Assembly: GCA_002840155.1 (NCBI GenBank)
Contig: PGZH01000006.1
Coordinates: forward strand, 124,001-188,000
Source: Gammaproteobacteria bacterium HGW-Gammaproteobacteria-13
GTDB taxonomy: Bacteria; Pseudomonadota; Gammaproteobacteria; Pseudomonadales; Pseudomonadaceae
Length of the DNA stretch: 64,000 bases
Reading direction: 5' to 3'
The notes under the pieces were generated by a model. The model saw nothing but the letters and a program-made list of their open reading frames with translations, did not search any database and was not told the DNA's origin. A program made the position numbers and the translations under genes. Below, piece by piece: positions 8,521-18,172 of the stretch (the first letter of the stretch is position 1; every line of letters begins with the position of its first letter).

Positions 8521-8991
8521 GTGACGGAGCATGTCGCTGAGGTGATCTGGCAACGCGGCGAGCAGGATTTTCTCGGTAATCGCTATAGCCGCAAGCACCT
8601 GCTGCGCTTTGATGGCGGCCTGGAGGTTGCCGGTTCGTCCTCACCGCATGTGGTGCCGCTGCCGATGTCGGATGCAAGCGCCGTCGATCCTGAGGAGGCC
8701 TTTGTCGCCTCGCTCGCCAGCTGCCATATGCTGTGGTTTCTTTCCATCGCCGCCAAGCGCCGCTTCTGCGTCGATGACTACCGTGACAATGCCAGTGGGC
8801 TGATGCAGGCGAACGCTGCCGGCAAGTTGTTTATCGCTCAGGTCACCTTGCGCCCCGCGGTCTGCTTCTCCGGCGAGCGCCTGCCCAGCCGCGCCCAGAT
8901 TGAGCAGATGCACCACCAAGCCCATGAAGAGTGCTTTATCGCCAACTCGGTGAAATCCGAAGTGCGCTGCGAACCGCGCTTTAGCGAGTGA
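8521..8991 (+). CDS. OsmC/Ohr family protein
   Basis: 156 residues from a GTG start preceded by AGGAGA. OsmC-fold proteins are usually cytoplasmic thiol peroxidases for organic hydroperoxides. The conserved segment DPEEAFVASLASCHMLWFLSIAAKR holds the first conserved Cys (SCH). The second family cysteine appears to be the one in RPAVCFSGE or HEECFIANSVKSEVR, consistent with OsmC-like rather than strict Ohr proteins. It lies in a tract of small stress-type genes. Confidence 0.8.
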   Translation: MTEHVAEVIWQRGEQDFLGNRYSRKHLLRFDGGLEVAGSSSPHVVPLPMSDASAVDPEEAFVASLASCHMLWFLSIAAKRRFCVDDYRDNASGLMQANAAGKLFIAQVTLRPAVCFSGERLPSRAQIEQMHHQAHEECFIANSVKSEVRCEPRFSE

Positions 8992-9061
8992 CGCTACCCA
9001 GGCTGCATCAACATCGCGAAGATGCGGTTTAACCATAACGGCTGATGCGAGGGGATAAGGC

Positions 9062-9901
9062 GTGAATCCAACTGCATACGGCTGTCCCGATGGGCAGCCA
9101 CTGTTCTACTTGCATGGTGTGCCGGGCGCGGCGGTTGAGGCGGCGATGCTGCATCAGGCTGCATTGGCGCACGGCATCAAGCTGTTGGTGGTGGAGCGCA
9201 ATCTGCCCGGCGAACTCAGCAGCGCGGCCTATCTGCAACAGCTGGCGCAACAAATCAGTGATCGCGCGGCAGGCCAACCAATTCGCCTGCTGGGTTTTTC
9301 CATCGGCGCCTGCCTGGCGTTGCGCGTTGCTGCACTGTTGGGTGAGCGGGTGGCTGAGGTGTACCTGTTATCGGCTGCCGCGCCGCTGCAGATCCCCAGC
9401 AATAGCGTCGGCATGGGCGCGGGGCGTTATACCTTCCTCTGGGCGCAGCATTATCCAAGGTTGTTCCGGGCCTTTGCCTGGTATCAGGCGCTGCTGGCGA
9501 AAGTCAGCCCAGGCCTGCTGCTGAAGCTGCTGTTCGCCGGTGCCGGCGGCAAAGACCCCGAGTTACTGCATCACGCCGACACCCAGGCCTGGCTGGTAGA
9601 TATTCAGCGCGCCTGTTTCAAACATGGGACTCGCAGCTATGTGCGCGACGTAGAAGTCTACGTCGAGCCCTGGGCTACAGAGTTGGATAGCGTCACGGCG
9701 GCGGTGAGGCTGTGGCATGGCGAGGCCGATAACTGGGCGCCCATTGCCATGTCCATTTACCTGCAGGAGCATCTGCGCCATGCCAGCGCGGTGAGCCGTG
9801 GTGCCGAACACGCGCACTACTCCTGCCTGCTGGAAAACGCGGAAACCGTGATGGCGACGGTGCAGCTGAACAGTTCAACAGCACGAACGGCCAAGAGCTA
9901 A
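9062..9901 (+). CDS. Alpha/beta hydrolase
   Basis: 279 residues from a GTG start at 9062 (GGGGATAAGGC upstream). The oxyanion-side motif YLHGVPGA (residues 16-23) and nucleophile elbow GFSIGA (Ser about 79) mark an alpha/beta hydrolase; an acid in WHGEADNWAP and a late His in EHAHYS complete a plausible triad. The substrate is unknown. It has no partner gene and starts 70 bases after the OsmC gene. Confidence 0.8.
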   Translation: MNPTAYGCPDGQPLFYLHGVPGAAVEAAMLHQAALAHGIKLLVVERNLPGELSSAAYLQQLAQQISDRAAGQPIRLLGFSIGACLALRVAALLGERVAEVYLLSAAAPLQIPSNSVGMGAGRYTFLWAQHYPRLFRAFAWYQALLAKVSPGLLLKLLFAGAGGKDPELLHHADTQAWLVDIQRACFKHGTRSYVRDVEVYVEPWATELDSVTAAVRLWHGEADNWAPIAMSIYLQEHLRHASAVSRGAEHAHYSCLLENAETVMATVQLNSSTARTAKS

Positions 9902-9940
9902 CGCACACCCATCGACTTATAACGACCCAAGGATGGCACC

Positions 9941-10282
9941 ATGAAAAAGCTCGCCCTGCCGCTGATCACCCTGCTGGCCTTCAGCGCCTACACCCTGTAC
10001 GTGATGCTGCATGCAGAACAATCGCTGCTGCAATTTGGCATGCAGTTGATGTCCAGCGCCGACACCGCCCAGGTAGTGATCGACCTTTACATACTCGCGG
10101 CACTGGCCTGCATCTGGATGTACCGCGATGGCCGCGCACGGGGCAAGTCGCTGGCCTATCTGCTGCCATTCTTTGCTCTGACTGCGATCTTTGTATCAGT
10201 CGGGCCACTGCTGTATCTGGTGCTCAAGGCCTTAGATACAGGTAGCAAAGCGCCGCAGGATAGCGCCTCGGCGACAGCCTGA
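9941..10282 (+). CDS. DUF2834 membrane protein
   Basis: 113 residues with three hydrophobic segments (about 4-20, 42-60 and 68-95) and the family-type central motif DLYILAALACIWMYRDGRAR. An inner-membrane protein of unknown function, 39 bases after the hydrolase gene. AAGGATGGCACC precedes the ATG. A perfect hairpin follows the stop. Confidence 0.8.
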   Translation: MKKLALPLITLLAFSAYTLYVMLHAEQSLLQFGMQLMSSADTAQVVIDLYILAALACIWMYRDGRARGKSLAYLLPFFALTAIFVSVGPLLYLVLKALDTGSKAPQDSASATA

Positions 10283-10290
10283 TGGCACGG

Positions 10291-10314
10291 AGCAGCCCGG
10301 AGAACCGGGCTGCT
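10291..10314. terminator. Perfect 10-bp hairpin between convergent genes
   Basis: AGCAGCCCGG-agaa-CCGGGCTGCT lies between the stops of the DUF2834 gene (plus) and the small DUF3096 gene (minus), so it may serve both. No T-run on either side, so it is assigned from stem quality and position. Confidence 0.6.
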
Positions 10315-10320
10315 CAACGC

Positions 10321-10473
10321 TTAAAAGCTCAGATTGAAATTGCCAGTACCGAAGATGCCGACCAGACCAATCACGATCAGATAAATCGCCACGATGTAGT
10401 TGAGCAAACGCGGCATCACCAGAATCAGCACACCGGCGATCAGCGAAATCAGTGGGGTAAGAGCAAGGGTCAT
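10321..10473 (-). CDS. DUF3096 small membrane protein
   Basis: A 50-residue hydrophobic protein starting MTLALTPLISLIAGV and containing MPRLLNYIVAIYLIVIGLVG, the DUF3096 signature as I know it. Two membrane helices are likely. An AGGTGA-like site precedes the ATG. Function unknown; it is widespread in proteobacteria as a tiny single gene. Confidence 0.75.
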   Translation of the reverse strand: MTLALTPLISLIAGVLILVMPRLLNYIVAIYLIVIGLVGIFGTGNFNLSF

Positions 10474-10600
10474 AATCGTCACCTGAGGGTTATTGAAGCG
10501 CCAGTATGCGCGCCATGCCCAAAGCGCACAGCACTATCCACCCGCAGAGCCGTAACCCGCTCACAACCCGGTTAAACCACCCGCGTATTAAAGGCCCTTT

Positions 10601-11110
10601 ATGAGCACCGCCAGCATGTTAACCTCACTGCTGCAGTACAAGGCCTGGGCCAACCAGGAGCTCTTTGCTGAGCTGCAACGCCTTGACCCCATTACCCAGC
10701 AAAGCGAGCTGCACGCCGCCCTGCGCATCCTCAATCACATCCATGTGGTCGAGCGGATTTTTGTCGCCAATCTGCAAGGCATCAACCACGACTACAGCGC
10801 CACCAACACCCCAGAGACGCCCACGCTGGCAGAACTGCAGCAGGCGGTGCAGGACACTGATCGCTGGTATCTGGATTATGTTGCGGAGCTAAGCGCCGAG
10901 CAGCTGGCCGAGCGCCTGCACTTCAGCTTTGTCGATGGCGATGCCGGCTGCATGAGCCGCGAGGAAATGCTCGCGCATATCGTCACCCACGGCGGCTACC
11001 ACCGTGGCGCGGTCGGCCGGATCATGGCGCAACTGCAATTGGCAGCGCCTAGGGATATCTACACGCGCTTTCTGCATGAGGATCAGCCGCTGCGCCGCGC
11101 AGTGAGCTAA
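10601..11110 (+). CDS. DinB family protein
   Basis: 169 residues forming a DinB/YfiT-like four-helix bundle. The three metal-ligand histidines typical of the fold are apparent: one in ILNHIHVVERIF near residue 46, and two in HIVTHGGYHRGAV near 126-134. Members include metal-dependent thiol transferases, but the substrate is unknown. The stop overlaps the convergent GNAT gene stop by 4 bases. A second DinB gene lies at 53849. Confidence 0.82.
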   Translation: MSTASMLTSLLQYKAWANQELFAELQRLDPITQQSELHAALRILNHIHVVERIFVANLQGINHDYSATNTPETPTLAELQQAVQDTDRWYLDYVAELSAEQLAERLHFSFVDGDAGCMSREEMLAHIVTHGGYHRGAVGRIMAQLQLAAPRDIYTRFLHEDQPLRRAVS

Positions 11111-11556
11111 GCCGGTGGCTTGGCGATAAAGGCTTGCTTGTCATGCCGATCAAACCCGGCGCTCTCATAGAAGCGCAAAGTGGCCGGGTCCTTGCTGCTG
11201 GTCATCAGCATGACCTTGTAGCAGCCCTGCCCCCAGGCAAACGCCTGAGCATGCGCCAACAACGCCTGACCGTAACCCCGCCCGCGATGCTCGCTATGGG
11301 TCACCACGTTTTCGATCAGGGCAAAGGATCGGCAGCCGCGCGTCAGGTTGGCCACCAGGTTGACGCTGCAGCTGGCAACCAGCTGCGCATCGCGGTACAG
11401 ACCAAAACACTGCTGAGCGGGGTTGGCGATGATCGCCTGCCACACCGCTTCAACCTGATCACGCGCGGGCAGCGGTTGATCATCAGGATGTAAATGCTCA
11501 TACAGGGCGAGCAGCGCATCCAGCTCGCTGGCCCCGACACTGCGGATGTCCATCAA
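11107..11556 (-). CDS. GNAT family N-acetyltransferase
   Basis: 149 residues with the acetyl-CoA binding motif A (VVTHSEHRGRGYGQALLAHA, about residues 86-105) and a C-terminal segment DPATLRFYESAGFDRHDKQAF typical of GNAT enzymes. It transfers an acetyl group to an unknown small molecule or protein amine. It is 20 bases downstream of the CBS gene in the same direction and convergent with the DinB gene. Confidence 0.85.
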   Translation of the reverse strand: MMDIRSVGASELDALLALYEHLHPDDQPLPARDQVEAVWQAIIANPAQQCFGLYRDAQLVASCSVNLVANLTRGCRSFALIENVVTHSEHRGRGYGQALLAHAQAFAWGQGCYKVMLMTSSKDPATLRFYESAGFDRHDKQAFIAKPPA

Positions 11557-11576
11557 CCTATCCCTGTTGCGCGGCC

Positions 11577-12014
11577 TTACTCGCCGCGAATGTACTGTTC
11601 CAGCTGCTGGATCAGGCTGGCCTGTTCGGCGATGGTGTGTTTGACCAGGTCACCAATCGACAGCAGGCCGATCAATTCGCCTTCGGCCAATACGGGTAGG
11701 TGGCGCAGGTGGCGGTCGGTCATCAGCTGCATGCAGTGCTGCGAGGTGTCGCGCAGGCCGACGGTTATGACATCTGCTGTCATAATTTCGCTGATCATCG
11801 CACTGAATGCGGAGCGCTCCAGCAGCGCCACTTTGCGCGCGTAGTCACGTTCGCTGACGATGCCCGCCAGGCGGCCTTTGTCATCCAGCACCACCAATGC
11901 ACCAATGCCTTTCTCGGCCATCAGCTTGATGGCATCCAGCACCGAAGTACTGGGCGTGACGCTGTACACGGCGGCCTGGGGCTTGGCGCGAAGGATCTCG
12001 GCAACTGTTTTCAT
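11577..12014 (-). CDS. CBS-domain protein
   Basis: 145 residues from MKTVAEIL at 12014; the frame stays open further upstream but this start has a ribosome binding site (GGAGCC) and matches the family. Two CBS motifs form one Bateman module: about residues 5-60 (LDAIKLMAEKGIGALVVLDD) and 75-135 (TVGLRDTSQHCMQLMTDRHLRHLPVL). Such stand-alone proteins bind adenosyl nucleotides and tune partner enzymes. The partner is not evident from context. Confidence 0.85.
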   Translation of the reverse strand: MKTVAEILRAKPQAAVYSVTPSTSVLDAIKLMAEKGIGALVVLDDKGRLAGIVSERDYARKVALLERSAFSAMISEIMTADVITVGLRDTSQHCMQLMTDRHLRHLPVLAEGELIGLLSIGDLVKHTIAEQASLIQQLEQYIRGE

Positions 12015-12159
12015 GCAGCGGCTCCTGCTCTGTTTCTTATTGGCATTAAGGATAGTGCGCAGGCCGGCCATTGCTGGCCAACCCGATGACCCGATCAGAG
12101 CACCTGTGCGGGCTCAGCGCAACCATTGCAAGCCAGCAAGGTCGGTGCCAGGTAACGCT

Positions 12160-13593
12160 TCAGTTGCTCTGAAATAGCGGCAAATTCAGCCGAGCCTCTA
12201 CCCCGCCCGCGACATTACCGATGTGCAATGCGCCGCCGTGCAACTGCATCACTTCCTCGACAAAATTCAGCCCCAAACCGGTGCTCTTGCGCCCGCTGCC
12301 TGGGCGCGGCAAGGAGTAGAAGCGTTCGCTCAAACGCGCCAGGGCGTAATCGGGGATCGCCTCGCCCTGGTTAAACAGGCGCAGTTCGATCTGCCCAGCA
12401 CGAATCTCGGCGTCAAAGCGAATCAGTCCGCCTGGCGGGGTGAAGTCCAGCGCGTTATCCAGCAGATTGGCCAGCGCCTGACGCAGCAGAAAAGCCTCAC
12501 CGCGCGCACTTAATTCAGTGCCAATGCGGTTTTCAATCTGCAGACCGGCCGTTTCGATGCGCGCCACCTGCGCCTGCAGCAGGGAGTCGACCAACGCCCT
12601 CAATGGCACCGCCACCTGCTCTTCCAACCCCTGGCGCTGTTCGACCTGAGCCAGGTGCAGCAGACGCTCGATCAGTTGCTGCATGCGCGCGCTTTCCTGC
12701 TCGATATTGGCGACAAAGCGCTGCCGTTGTGGCGCCGGCATCTCACCATCGAGCAACTCCGCCGCACCACGAATCGCTGCCAGCGGGCTTTTCAGCTCGT
12801 GGGTCAGGGTATGTACGTAGCGCTCGACATAGGCCTTGCCTTCCAGCGCGGTGCGCATGCGCTCGATGGCTTCGGCCAGTTGCGCCAGCTCACCGCCGCG
12901 TACGCTGGGCAGCTCGGCACGTTGCCCGGCGCTGACCGCCTGGGCGTAACGGGTCAGTTTGCGCAGGGCGGCGCTGAGCCACCAGGACAGCAGCGCACCG
13001 ATCAACAGACCGAGCACGATCAAGCCACCACCAAGCCAGGCCAGACGCTGCTCGGAACGTTCGATATAAGGCTGCAAGGTGCGGTTGGGCTTGGCCACCG
13101 AGACCACGCCGATGATCTGCGCGCCATCCATGATCGGCGCGGCCACGTACATCACCGAGGAGTCGGGGTCGTTCGGGTCTTCCTTGGTCGAGCGCGCGCC
13201 GTATTCGCCGCGCAGGGTGCGCAGCACATCGTTCCAGCGCGAATAGTCCTGGCCCACCGCCGCGCCCGTGGAGTCGAGCAACACAATGCCGTTGGCGTCG
13301 GTGACATAGATACGGTGATTGACCTGCGTCTTCTCTACGCCCCATATCTGCGCCTGCGGCTGACGCTGGCCGTAGGCTTGCAGCAACTCCGGCAGACGGC
13401 TCTGCTGCAGGCGACCGGCCTTGACCTCGTCACGCAGAATCTCGGCCAACAGGTTGGCGGTGTCAACCAGGGTTTCCTCGGTGCTCTGGCGTACGCCGGG
13501 GCGGATTTCGTCCATCACCGTGCTCAACACAAACCAGCCGGCCAGCCCGACAAACAGGAAGTACACCAGGAAGATGCGAATCCCCAAGGGCAT
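12160..13593 (-). CDS. creC: Sensor histidine kinase CreC
   Basis: 477 residues. This membrane kinase pairs with CreB. The order is membrane helix about 7-27, a periplasmic sensor domain, a second helix about 185-207, a HAMP-like linker, the dimerisation/phosphoacceptor helix with His in HTLTHELKSPLAAIRG, and a HATPase domain with N box LANLLDNALDF and G box GRKSTGLGLNFVEE. Its start overlaps the creB stop (TGATG), so the pair is translationally coupled. In Pseudomonas CreBC responds to PBP4 inhibition and carbon/energy state; creD is its usual main target. Confidence 0.92.
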   Translation of the reverse strand: MPLGIRIFLVYFLFVGLAGWFVLSTVMDEIRPGVRQSTEETLVDTANLLAEILRDEVKAGRLQQSRLPELLQAYGQRQPQAQIWGVEKTQVNHRIYVTDANGIVLLDSTGAAVGQDYSRWNDVLRTLRGEYGARSTKEDPNDPDSSVMYVAAPIMDGAQIIGVVSVAKPNRTLQPYIERSEQRLAWLGGGLIVLGLLIGALLSWWLSAALRKLTRYAQAVSAGQRAELPSVRGGELAQLAEAIERMRTALEGKAYVERYVHTLTHELKSPLAAIRGAAELLDGEMPAPQRQRFVANIEQESARMQQLIERLLHLAQVEQRQGLEEQVAVPLRALVDSLLQAQVARIETAGLQIENRIGTELSARGEAFLLRQALANLLDNALDFTPPGGLIRFDAEIRAGQIELRLFNQGEAIPDYALARLSERFYSLPRPGSGRKSTGLGLNFVEEVMQLHGGALHIGNVAGGVEARLNLPLFQSN

Positions 13594-14279
13594 CAGGCGT
13601 GCCTCGGCGAGTAGCTGTAACCGAGGCCGCGATGGGTCTGGATCGGCTCAGCCGCAGCGGCCACCTGACGCAGCTTGGCGCGCAGGCTTTTGATATGGCT
13701 GTCGATGGTGCGCTCGTAGCCGACATCGGCGGCCACGCCCAGTCCATCAAGCAACTGCTCGCGGGAGAACACCCGCTCGGGCTGCGCCAGCAGGCTTTGC
13801 AGCAGGCGGAATTCGTGGCGCGTCAGGCTCAGCAACTGGCCGTGGTAGTGGATTTGCACCCGCTCGATATCCAGCTGAAACGGGCCGCTTGCAGGGCTGG
13901 CGGCAGGCGCTTCACGCGGCGCCATACGCTTGAGGATGGCCTTGACCCGCGCCGCCACTTCCCGCGGGCTAAAGGGTTTGACCACATAATCGTCGGCGCC
14001 GATTTCCAGGCCCACCACGCGGTCGATCTCCTCGCTGCGCGCGGTCAAGAAGATCACCGGCACCTCGGAGAAGCGCCGCAGGCGCTTGCAAGCCTCGAAG
14101 CCGCTGATATCCGGCAGGCCGACATCGAGAATCAGCAGATCAGCCGGATTGCGCTGCTGCTCAGCCAGGGCCTGCTCGGCCAGGCTTAACCAGGTGGTGG
14201 TAAAACCTTCGCTCTGCAGGGCGAAGATCAGGGTGTCGGCGATGGCGGCTTCGTCTTCGACAATCAGAATATGCGGCAT
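13593..14279 (-). CDS. creB: Response regulator CreB
   Basis: 228 residues from MPHILIVEDE at 14279, the standard receiver start; an upstream in-frame ATG at 14342 only adds an unrelated leader. The receiver domain (1-115) has the acidic pair ED (8-9), phosphorylated Asp52 in LILDVGLPD, and the conserved Lys in YVVKPFSPRE. The OmpR/PhoB winged helix follows (about 130-225; LTRHEFRLLQSLL). It is first gene of the creBC operon. CreB binds TTCAC-type direct repeats, two candidates for which lie upstream of creD and cbpD. Confidence 0.92.
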   Translation of the reverse strand: MPHILIVEDEAAIADTLIFALQSEGFTTTWLSLAEQALAEQQRNPADLLILDVGLPDISGFEACKRLRRFSEVPVIFLTARSEEIDRVVGLEIGADDYVVKPFSPREVAARVKAILKRMAPREAPAASPASGPFQLDIERVQIHYHGQLLSLTRHEFRLLQSLLAQPERVFSREQLLDGLGVAADVGYERTIDSHIKSLRAKLRQVAAAAEPIQTHRGLGYSYSPRHA

Positions 14280-14368
14280 GGGCGTCCTGCTCGTGGCAAC
14301 TCGGCGAGGAGCCTGCGGCAGGCCGCTGCCAGCGTCAAGCATGGCTAATCACCCTGCACGTAGCTGTT

Positions 14369-14433
14369 GTAGCCCGGATGTAATCCGGGAATGGCGACGG
14401 CAGATAGATCGCCCTGGATTACATCCGGGCTAC
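14369..14433. repeat. REP-type palindrome (GTAGCCCGGAT family)
   Basis: Starts GTAGCCCGGATGTAATCC and ends GGATTACATCCGGGCTAC, its reverse complement. One of six such elements in this window, here upstream of creB. Confidence 0.85.
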
Positions 14434-14443
14434 GCACCAGATC

Positions 14444-14543
14444 GTAGGTTGGCGTTGAGCGCAGCGAAGCCCAACAGGTGACGGCCGTATCGTTGGGCTT
14501 CGCCGCTGCGCGCCTCAACGGAACGCCGCCCGCCCCAACCTAC
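14444..14543. repeat. Inverted repeat element (GTAGGTTGG family)
   Basis: Begins GTAGGTTGGCG and ends with CCCAACCTAC; the inner arms AGCGCAGCGAAGCCCAAC and GTTGGGCTTCGCCGCTGC also pair. A single copy in the window, directly after a REP palindrome. Confidence 0.7.
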
Positions 14544-14559
14544 AGATAACCACGAGCCA

Positions 14560-16590
14560 TCAGTCGAGTTTAAAGCGCGCAGTATTCTGCGCCAGCGCCT
14601 GACTGCCCTGACGCAGCTGTTCAGCGGCGTTGCTTACCGCCTGCGCGCCTTCAAGCAGGGCGCTGGCGGCGTGATCGACCTGCTGAATATTGCCGCTGAC
14701 TTCATCGGCCGTGGCTGCCTGTTGCTCGGCTGCGGTGGCGATCTGCGCCAGGCGATCAGTCACCAGTTGCACCGACTCGACGATGGCATTCAGGTCCTCG
14801 CCCATGGCCAGCACGCTGCCAACATCACCTTCAGCCTGGCGCACGGCGTCTTCCATCTGGGTCACCGACTGGCCCACCACGCGGTGCAGGTTGGCCACGG
14901 TTTCGGCGATTTCCGCCGTGGAGTTCTGCGTGCGCTGCGACAACGAACGCACCTCGTCGGCCACCACGGCAAAGCCGCGGCCCTGATCACCGGCACGCGC
15001 TGCTTCGATGGCGGCGTTAAGCGCGAGCAGGTTGGTCTGCTCAGCAATTCCCTTGATCACATCCACCACCCGGGTGATCTGCTCGGTCTGGCTGCGCAGT
15101 TGCTGCAAGGTGGTGGCGCTGTCGCCCAGGCGGCTGCTGAGCTGGCGCATGCTCTCGCTGGTGCGCGCGCTGCGCTGGTTGCTCTGGTTGGCAATCTCGC
15201 GGGTCTGGCTGGCTTCCACCGCGGCCTGCTCGCAGCTCTGCGCCACGCTTTGCGCAGTGGCGGCCATTTCGGTGGCGGCAGCGGCAATCTGGCTCATCTG
15301 CGCCTGTTGCTGCTCCACCGATTCCAGAGCATTACGCGCCTCACCGTTGAGCATCTGCACCGTGCCGCCCAGTTGTTGGCTCTGCTGGTTGACCCCCTGC
15401 ATGGAGTCGCGCAACTGGCCGACGGCGGTATTCAGTGCCATGGCGATACTCGCCAGGTCATCCTCACCATGCACCTGCATGCGCACGCGCAAGTCGCCAT
15501 CGCGCAGGCCTTCGGCGGCCTGGATAATCCCGGCGGTGCTGCGACGGATCGAGGCGTTCAGGCAAAACAATACATACAGCGCCAGCAGGGTCAGTACGCT
15601 GAACACGCCGATCACTTCGATCATCGCGGTCAGGGCCTTGCGCCGGTAATCACCAAGGCTGGCAGCAAACTGCTGGTACAGTGCAGTCTGCAGGGCCAGC
15701 AATTGGCCCTGCAGGGCATCGGTGCGCTGCACGAACTGCTCCGGGGTCAGGGCCATCGGGCTGGCCTCGAACATGTCGCGGTCGATGCCCGCGAGGAAGG
15801 CTTCGTAACCCTGCAGCGCCTCATCATAGGGCCCTTGCAGCTGGCGCATGGCACGCGGCGCCTCCAGCTTGAGCGTGGCCTGGGCCTTGAGCAACTGGCT
15901 GCGCGATTCATCCAGGCTGCGGCGCAGGTCGCGGATCAGCACACGGCTCTGCAAGGTGAAATGCTGCGACACCACGGCGCCATAACCCTGGCTGGCAAAG
16001 CTGCCCAACTGTTCGAGCAGACGCGGCAAGGTGTAGGTCAGCTGCTCCATCATCAGGTAGGTGTCGAGCTGCGGATCGAGGATCAGCCCACTGTCGGTGG
16101 CCACCTGCTCGCGCAGGGCCAGCAGGCTCAGCAGGTTCTTTTGGTAACGTTCAAGGGCATCGGGCAAGGCCAGCTTACCCAGCACATCGACACTCAGCTC
16201 GGCCTGACCGGCGCTGAGCGTCTGCAAATGCTGGCGTGCCTGATCGCTCATCAACTCGGATTTAAGCGGCGGCTCCAGCGCTTGCAACGTGGGACCAAGA
16301 CCACTGGCATGTTCGCGCAGCAACGCTTCGGCAGCTTTCTCGGTGCCCTTCCAGCGCGACAGCAAGGTGCGTTGCTCAATCAGCTCCTGCTGCACGCCGG
16401 CCATGCCCTGCAGGGCACTGATGCCTTCCAGTTCATGGTCGATGGAATTGAGTCGATCCTGATAATTGCTGCTGATCACCCACAAGGAAAAGCCCAGCGG
16501 CAGGGCGAACAAGACAAACACCAGCTGAAACTTGCGCGCAAAGCTGAAACGTTCCAGCAACCGCACACCCGGTTTGAGTACTCCAGTCAT
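14560..16590 (-). CDS. Methyl-accepting chemotaxis protein
   Basis: 676 residues from the ATG at 16590 (TTGAGG upstream; a GTG two codons earlier is less likely). An N-terminal helix (about 17-42) and a second helix near 325-350 bracket a long helical periplasmic sensor of about 280 residues. HAMP follows ([14 protein letters not shown]), then the signalling domain with the conserved tip [20 protein letters not shown] and [15 protein letters not shown]. The size and sensor suggest a helical-bimodular-type ligand domain. The ligand is unknown, and the gene stands alone. Confidence 0.9.
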   Translation of the reverse strand: MTGVLKPGVRLLERFSFARKFQLVFVLFALPLGFSLWVISSNYQDRLNSIDHELEGISALQGMAGVQQELIEQRTLLSRWKGTEKAAEALLREHASGLGPTLQALEPPLKSELMSDQARQHLQTLSAGQAELSVDVLGKLALPDALERYQKNLLSLLALREQVATDSGLILDPQLDTYLMMEQLTYTLPRLLEQLGSFASQGYGAVVSQHFTLQSRVLIRDLRRSLDESRSQLLKAQATLKLEAPRAMRQLQGPYDEALQGYEAFLAGIDRDMFEASPMALTPEQFVQRTDALQGQLLALQTALYQQFAASLGDYRRKALTAMIEVIGVFSVLTLLALYVLFCLNASIRRSTAGIIQAAEGLRDGDLRVRMQVHGEDDLASIAMALNTAVGQLRDSMQGVNQQSQQLGGTVQMLNGEARNALESVEQQQAQMSQIAAAATEMAATAQSVAQSCEQAAVEASQTREIANQSNQRSARTSESMRQLSSRLGDSATTLQQLRSQTEQITRVVDVIKGIAEQTNLLALNAAIEAARAGDQGRGFAVVADEVRSLSQRTQNSTAEIAETVANLHRVVGQSVTQMEDAVRQAEGDVGSVLAMGEDLNAIVESVQLVTDRLAQIATAAEQQAATADEVSGNIQQVDHAASALLEGAQAVSNAAEQLRQGSQALAQNTARFKLD

Positions 16591-16764
16591 ACACACCTCA
16601 ACCTGTTGAGCGCGCCAACTTCAGGGGCGCGCCAAAGCAAAACTTCAAGCAAGAAGCACGCCCAAGCAGCGCGCCTGCAGGCAGTAATGTTTAATGAGCA
16701 TAGATGAGTGACCGGAGCACGGCCGTTAGCCGGTCGGAGAGCTGTTCCGCTCGGCCTAGAAAAC

Positions 16765-17991
16765 CTAACTGGGAATGCCGCTCCAGAGTTCGTCGACCTG
16801 GCGAAAGCCCCACTCCTCGGCGGACTCGCGGCCGACGATCTTGTCGCGCCCGACCAGCTTGCTCAGATCGAGAATTTCCTGCGGGATCGGGGTTTTCGAT
16901 CTGGCCGAGAAGAACACCTTGACCCTCGGCGCAAGCAGCGACTTGGCCTGCTGCTCCATCACCACGCCGATACGCCCGCTCTCCAGACGCACCAGCGAAC
17001 CCACCGGGTAGATGCCCACGGTTTTAACGAAGGCCTGGAACACCACAGGGTCGAAATGGCCCTTCCACTCGGCCATCTTGCGGATCGACTCGGCCGGGTC
17101 CCAACCCTGCTTGTACGGCCGGTTGGAGGTGATCGCGTCGTACACGTCGCACACCGCGCCCATACGCGCGTACAGGCTGATCTGCTCACCGGCCAGACGA
17201 TGCGGGTAACCCGTACCATCGACCTTTTCGTGGTGATGCAGGCACACATCCAGCACCAGCGCGCTGACCTGCTTGCTCTCAATCAGCATGCGCGAGCCGG
17301 CTTCGGGGTGGTTGCGTACGGTGGCGAACTCATTGTCAGTGAGCTTGCCCGGCTTGTTCAGCACATCGTTAGGAATCGCCATCTTGCCGATGTCATGCAG
17401 CAGCCCGGCCAGCCCAGCTTCGCGCACCTGGCCCTCGTTCAGGCCCAGATTGCGCGCCAGGGCAATCATCAAGGCGCAGACCGCCACCGAATGCATATAG
17501 GTGTATTCGTCGGCATGCTTCAGCCGCGCCAGGCTGATCAACGCATTGGGGTGGCGCATGATCGAATCGGAAATCTCCTCGACCAGCTCGCCGGCCTGCT
17601 CAAACTGCAACGCCTGGCCCATGCGCGCATCGCCAAACATGCTGACCACCGCGGCCTTGGAACGGGCGCAGAGTTTCACCGCACGCTGCACCTCATCTTC
17701 CATCGACACCGCCAGGTTGACCGGCGGGCTCTGCACCGCAGCCAACAGGGCGGCCTCGGCTTCGGCGGCGACTTCCTCGGGGCTGACGCTGACGGTGCCG
17801 ACTTCGACATCCAGGCCCTTGCTGACATCAATCCACAGCTCGCCGATGCTGCTGGCCTTGATCCGCTGCAGGTCTTTTTCAGAGTTGAGAAGAAACTTGG
17901 ATTTCCAGAAGGGGTGGTCCATCCATGCGCCACAGAACTCGTGGATATACATACCGACGCGCACGTCGGCCACAGCAATGCACTTCAACAT
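16765..17991 (-). CDS. HD-GYP cyclic-di-GMP phosphodiesterase with DUF3391
   Basis: 408 residues from ATG 17991 (MLKCIAVADVRVGMYIHE), the usual DUF3391 start. The N-terminal DUF3391 (about 1-140) is followed by a complete HD-GYP domain with HD in LLHDIGKMAIPNDVLNKPGKL and the GYP box HHEKVDGTGYPHRL, so catalysis looks intact. The enzyme would lower cyclic-di-GMP in the cytoplasm, favouring motility over biofilm, which fits the chemotaxis receptor next to it. Confidence 0.9.
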   Translation of the reverse strand: MLKCIAVADVRVGMYIHEFCGAWMDHPFWKSKFLLNSEKDLQRIKASSIGELWIDVSKGLDVEVGTVSVSPEEVAAEAEAALLAAVQSPPVNLAVSMEDEVQRAVKLCARSKAAVVSMFGDARMGQALQFEQAGELVEEISDSIMRHPNALISLARLKHADEYTYMHSVAVCALMIALARNLGLNEGQVREAGLAGLLHDIGKMAIPNDVLNKPGKLTDNEFATVRNHPEAGSRMLIESKQVSALVLDVCLHHHEKVDGTGYPHRLAGEQISLYARMGAVCDVYDAITSNRPYKQGWDPAESIRKMAEWKGHFDPVVFQAFVKTVGIYPVGSLVRLESGRIGVVMEQQAKSLLAPRVKVFFSARSKTPIPQEILDLSKLVGRDKIVGRESAEEWGFRQVDELWSGIPS

Positions 17992-18172
17992 GGATTGCAC
18001 TCGGACGAGAAAGTAACCCGGTGATTGTCAGACAAGCGTAGATGAACAATCGCCGGCATTATGCTGACCTGCAGCAACTAATGGCCATAGGACATTGGTC
18101 GCCGATGGACGGCTTGGAAGCCTTGCCACGACTGCTTATCATTGCCGCTCAAGCGCACCCTAAGGAGTTGCC

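Noticed and set aside
14671-16707. 678-codon frame antisense to the chemotaxis receptor
   Set aside because: Shadow of the GC-rich receptor gene; the product is His/Leu/Gln-rich low-complexity sequence with no domains.
16708-18024. 438-codon frame antisense to the HD-GYP gene
   Set aside because: The opposite strand encodes a complete DUF3391/HD-GYP protein with catalytic motifs.
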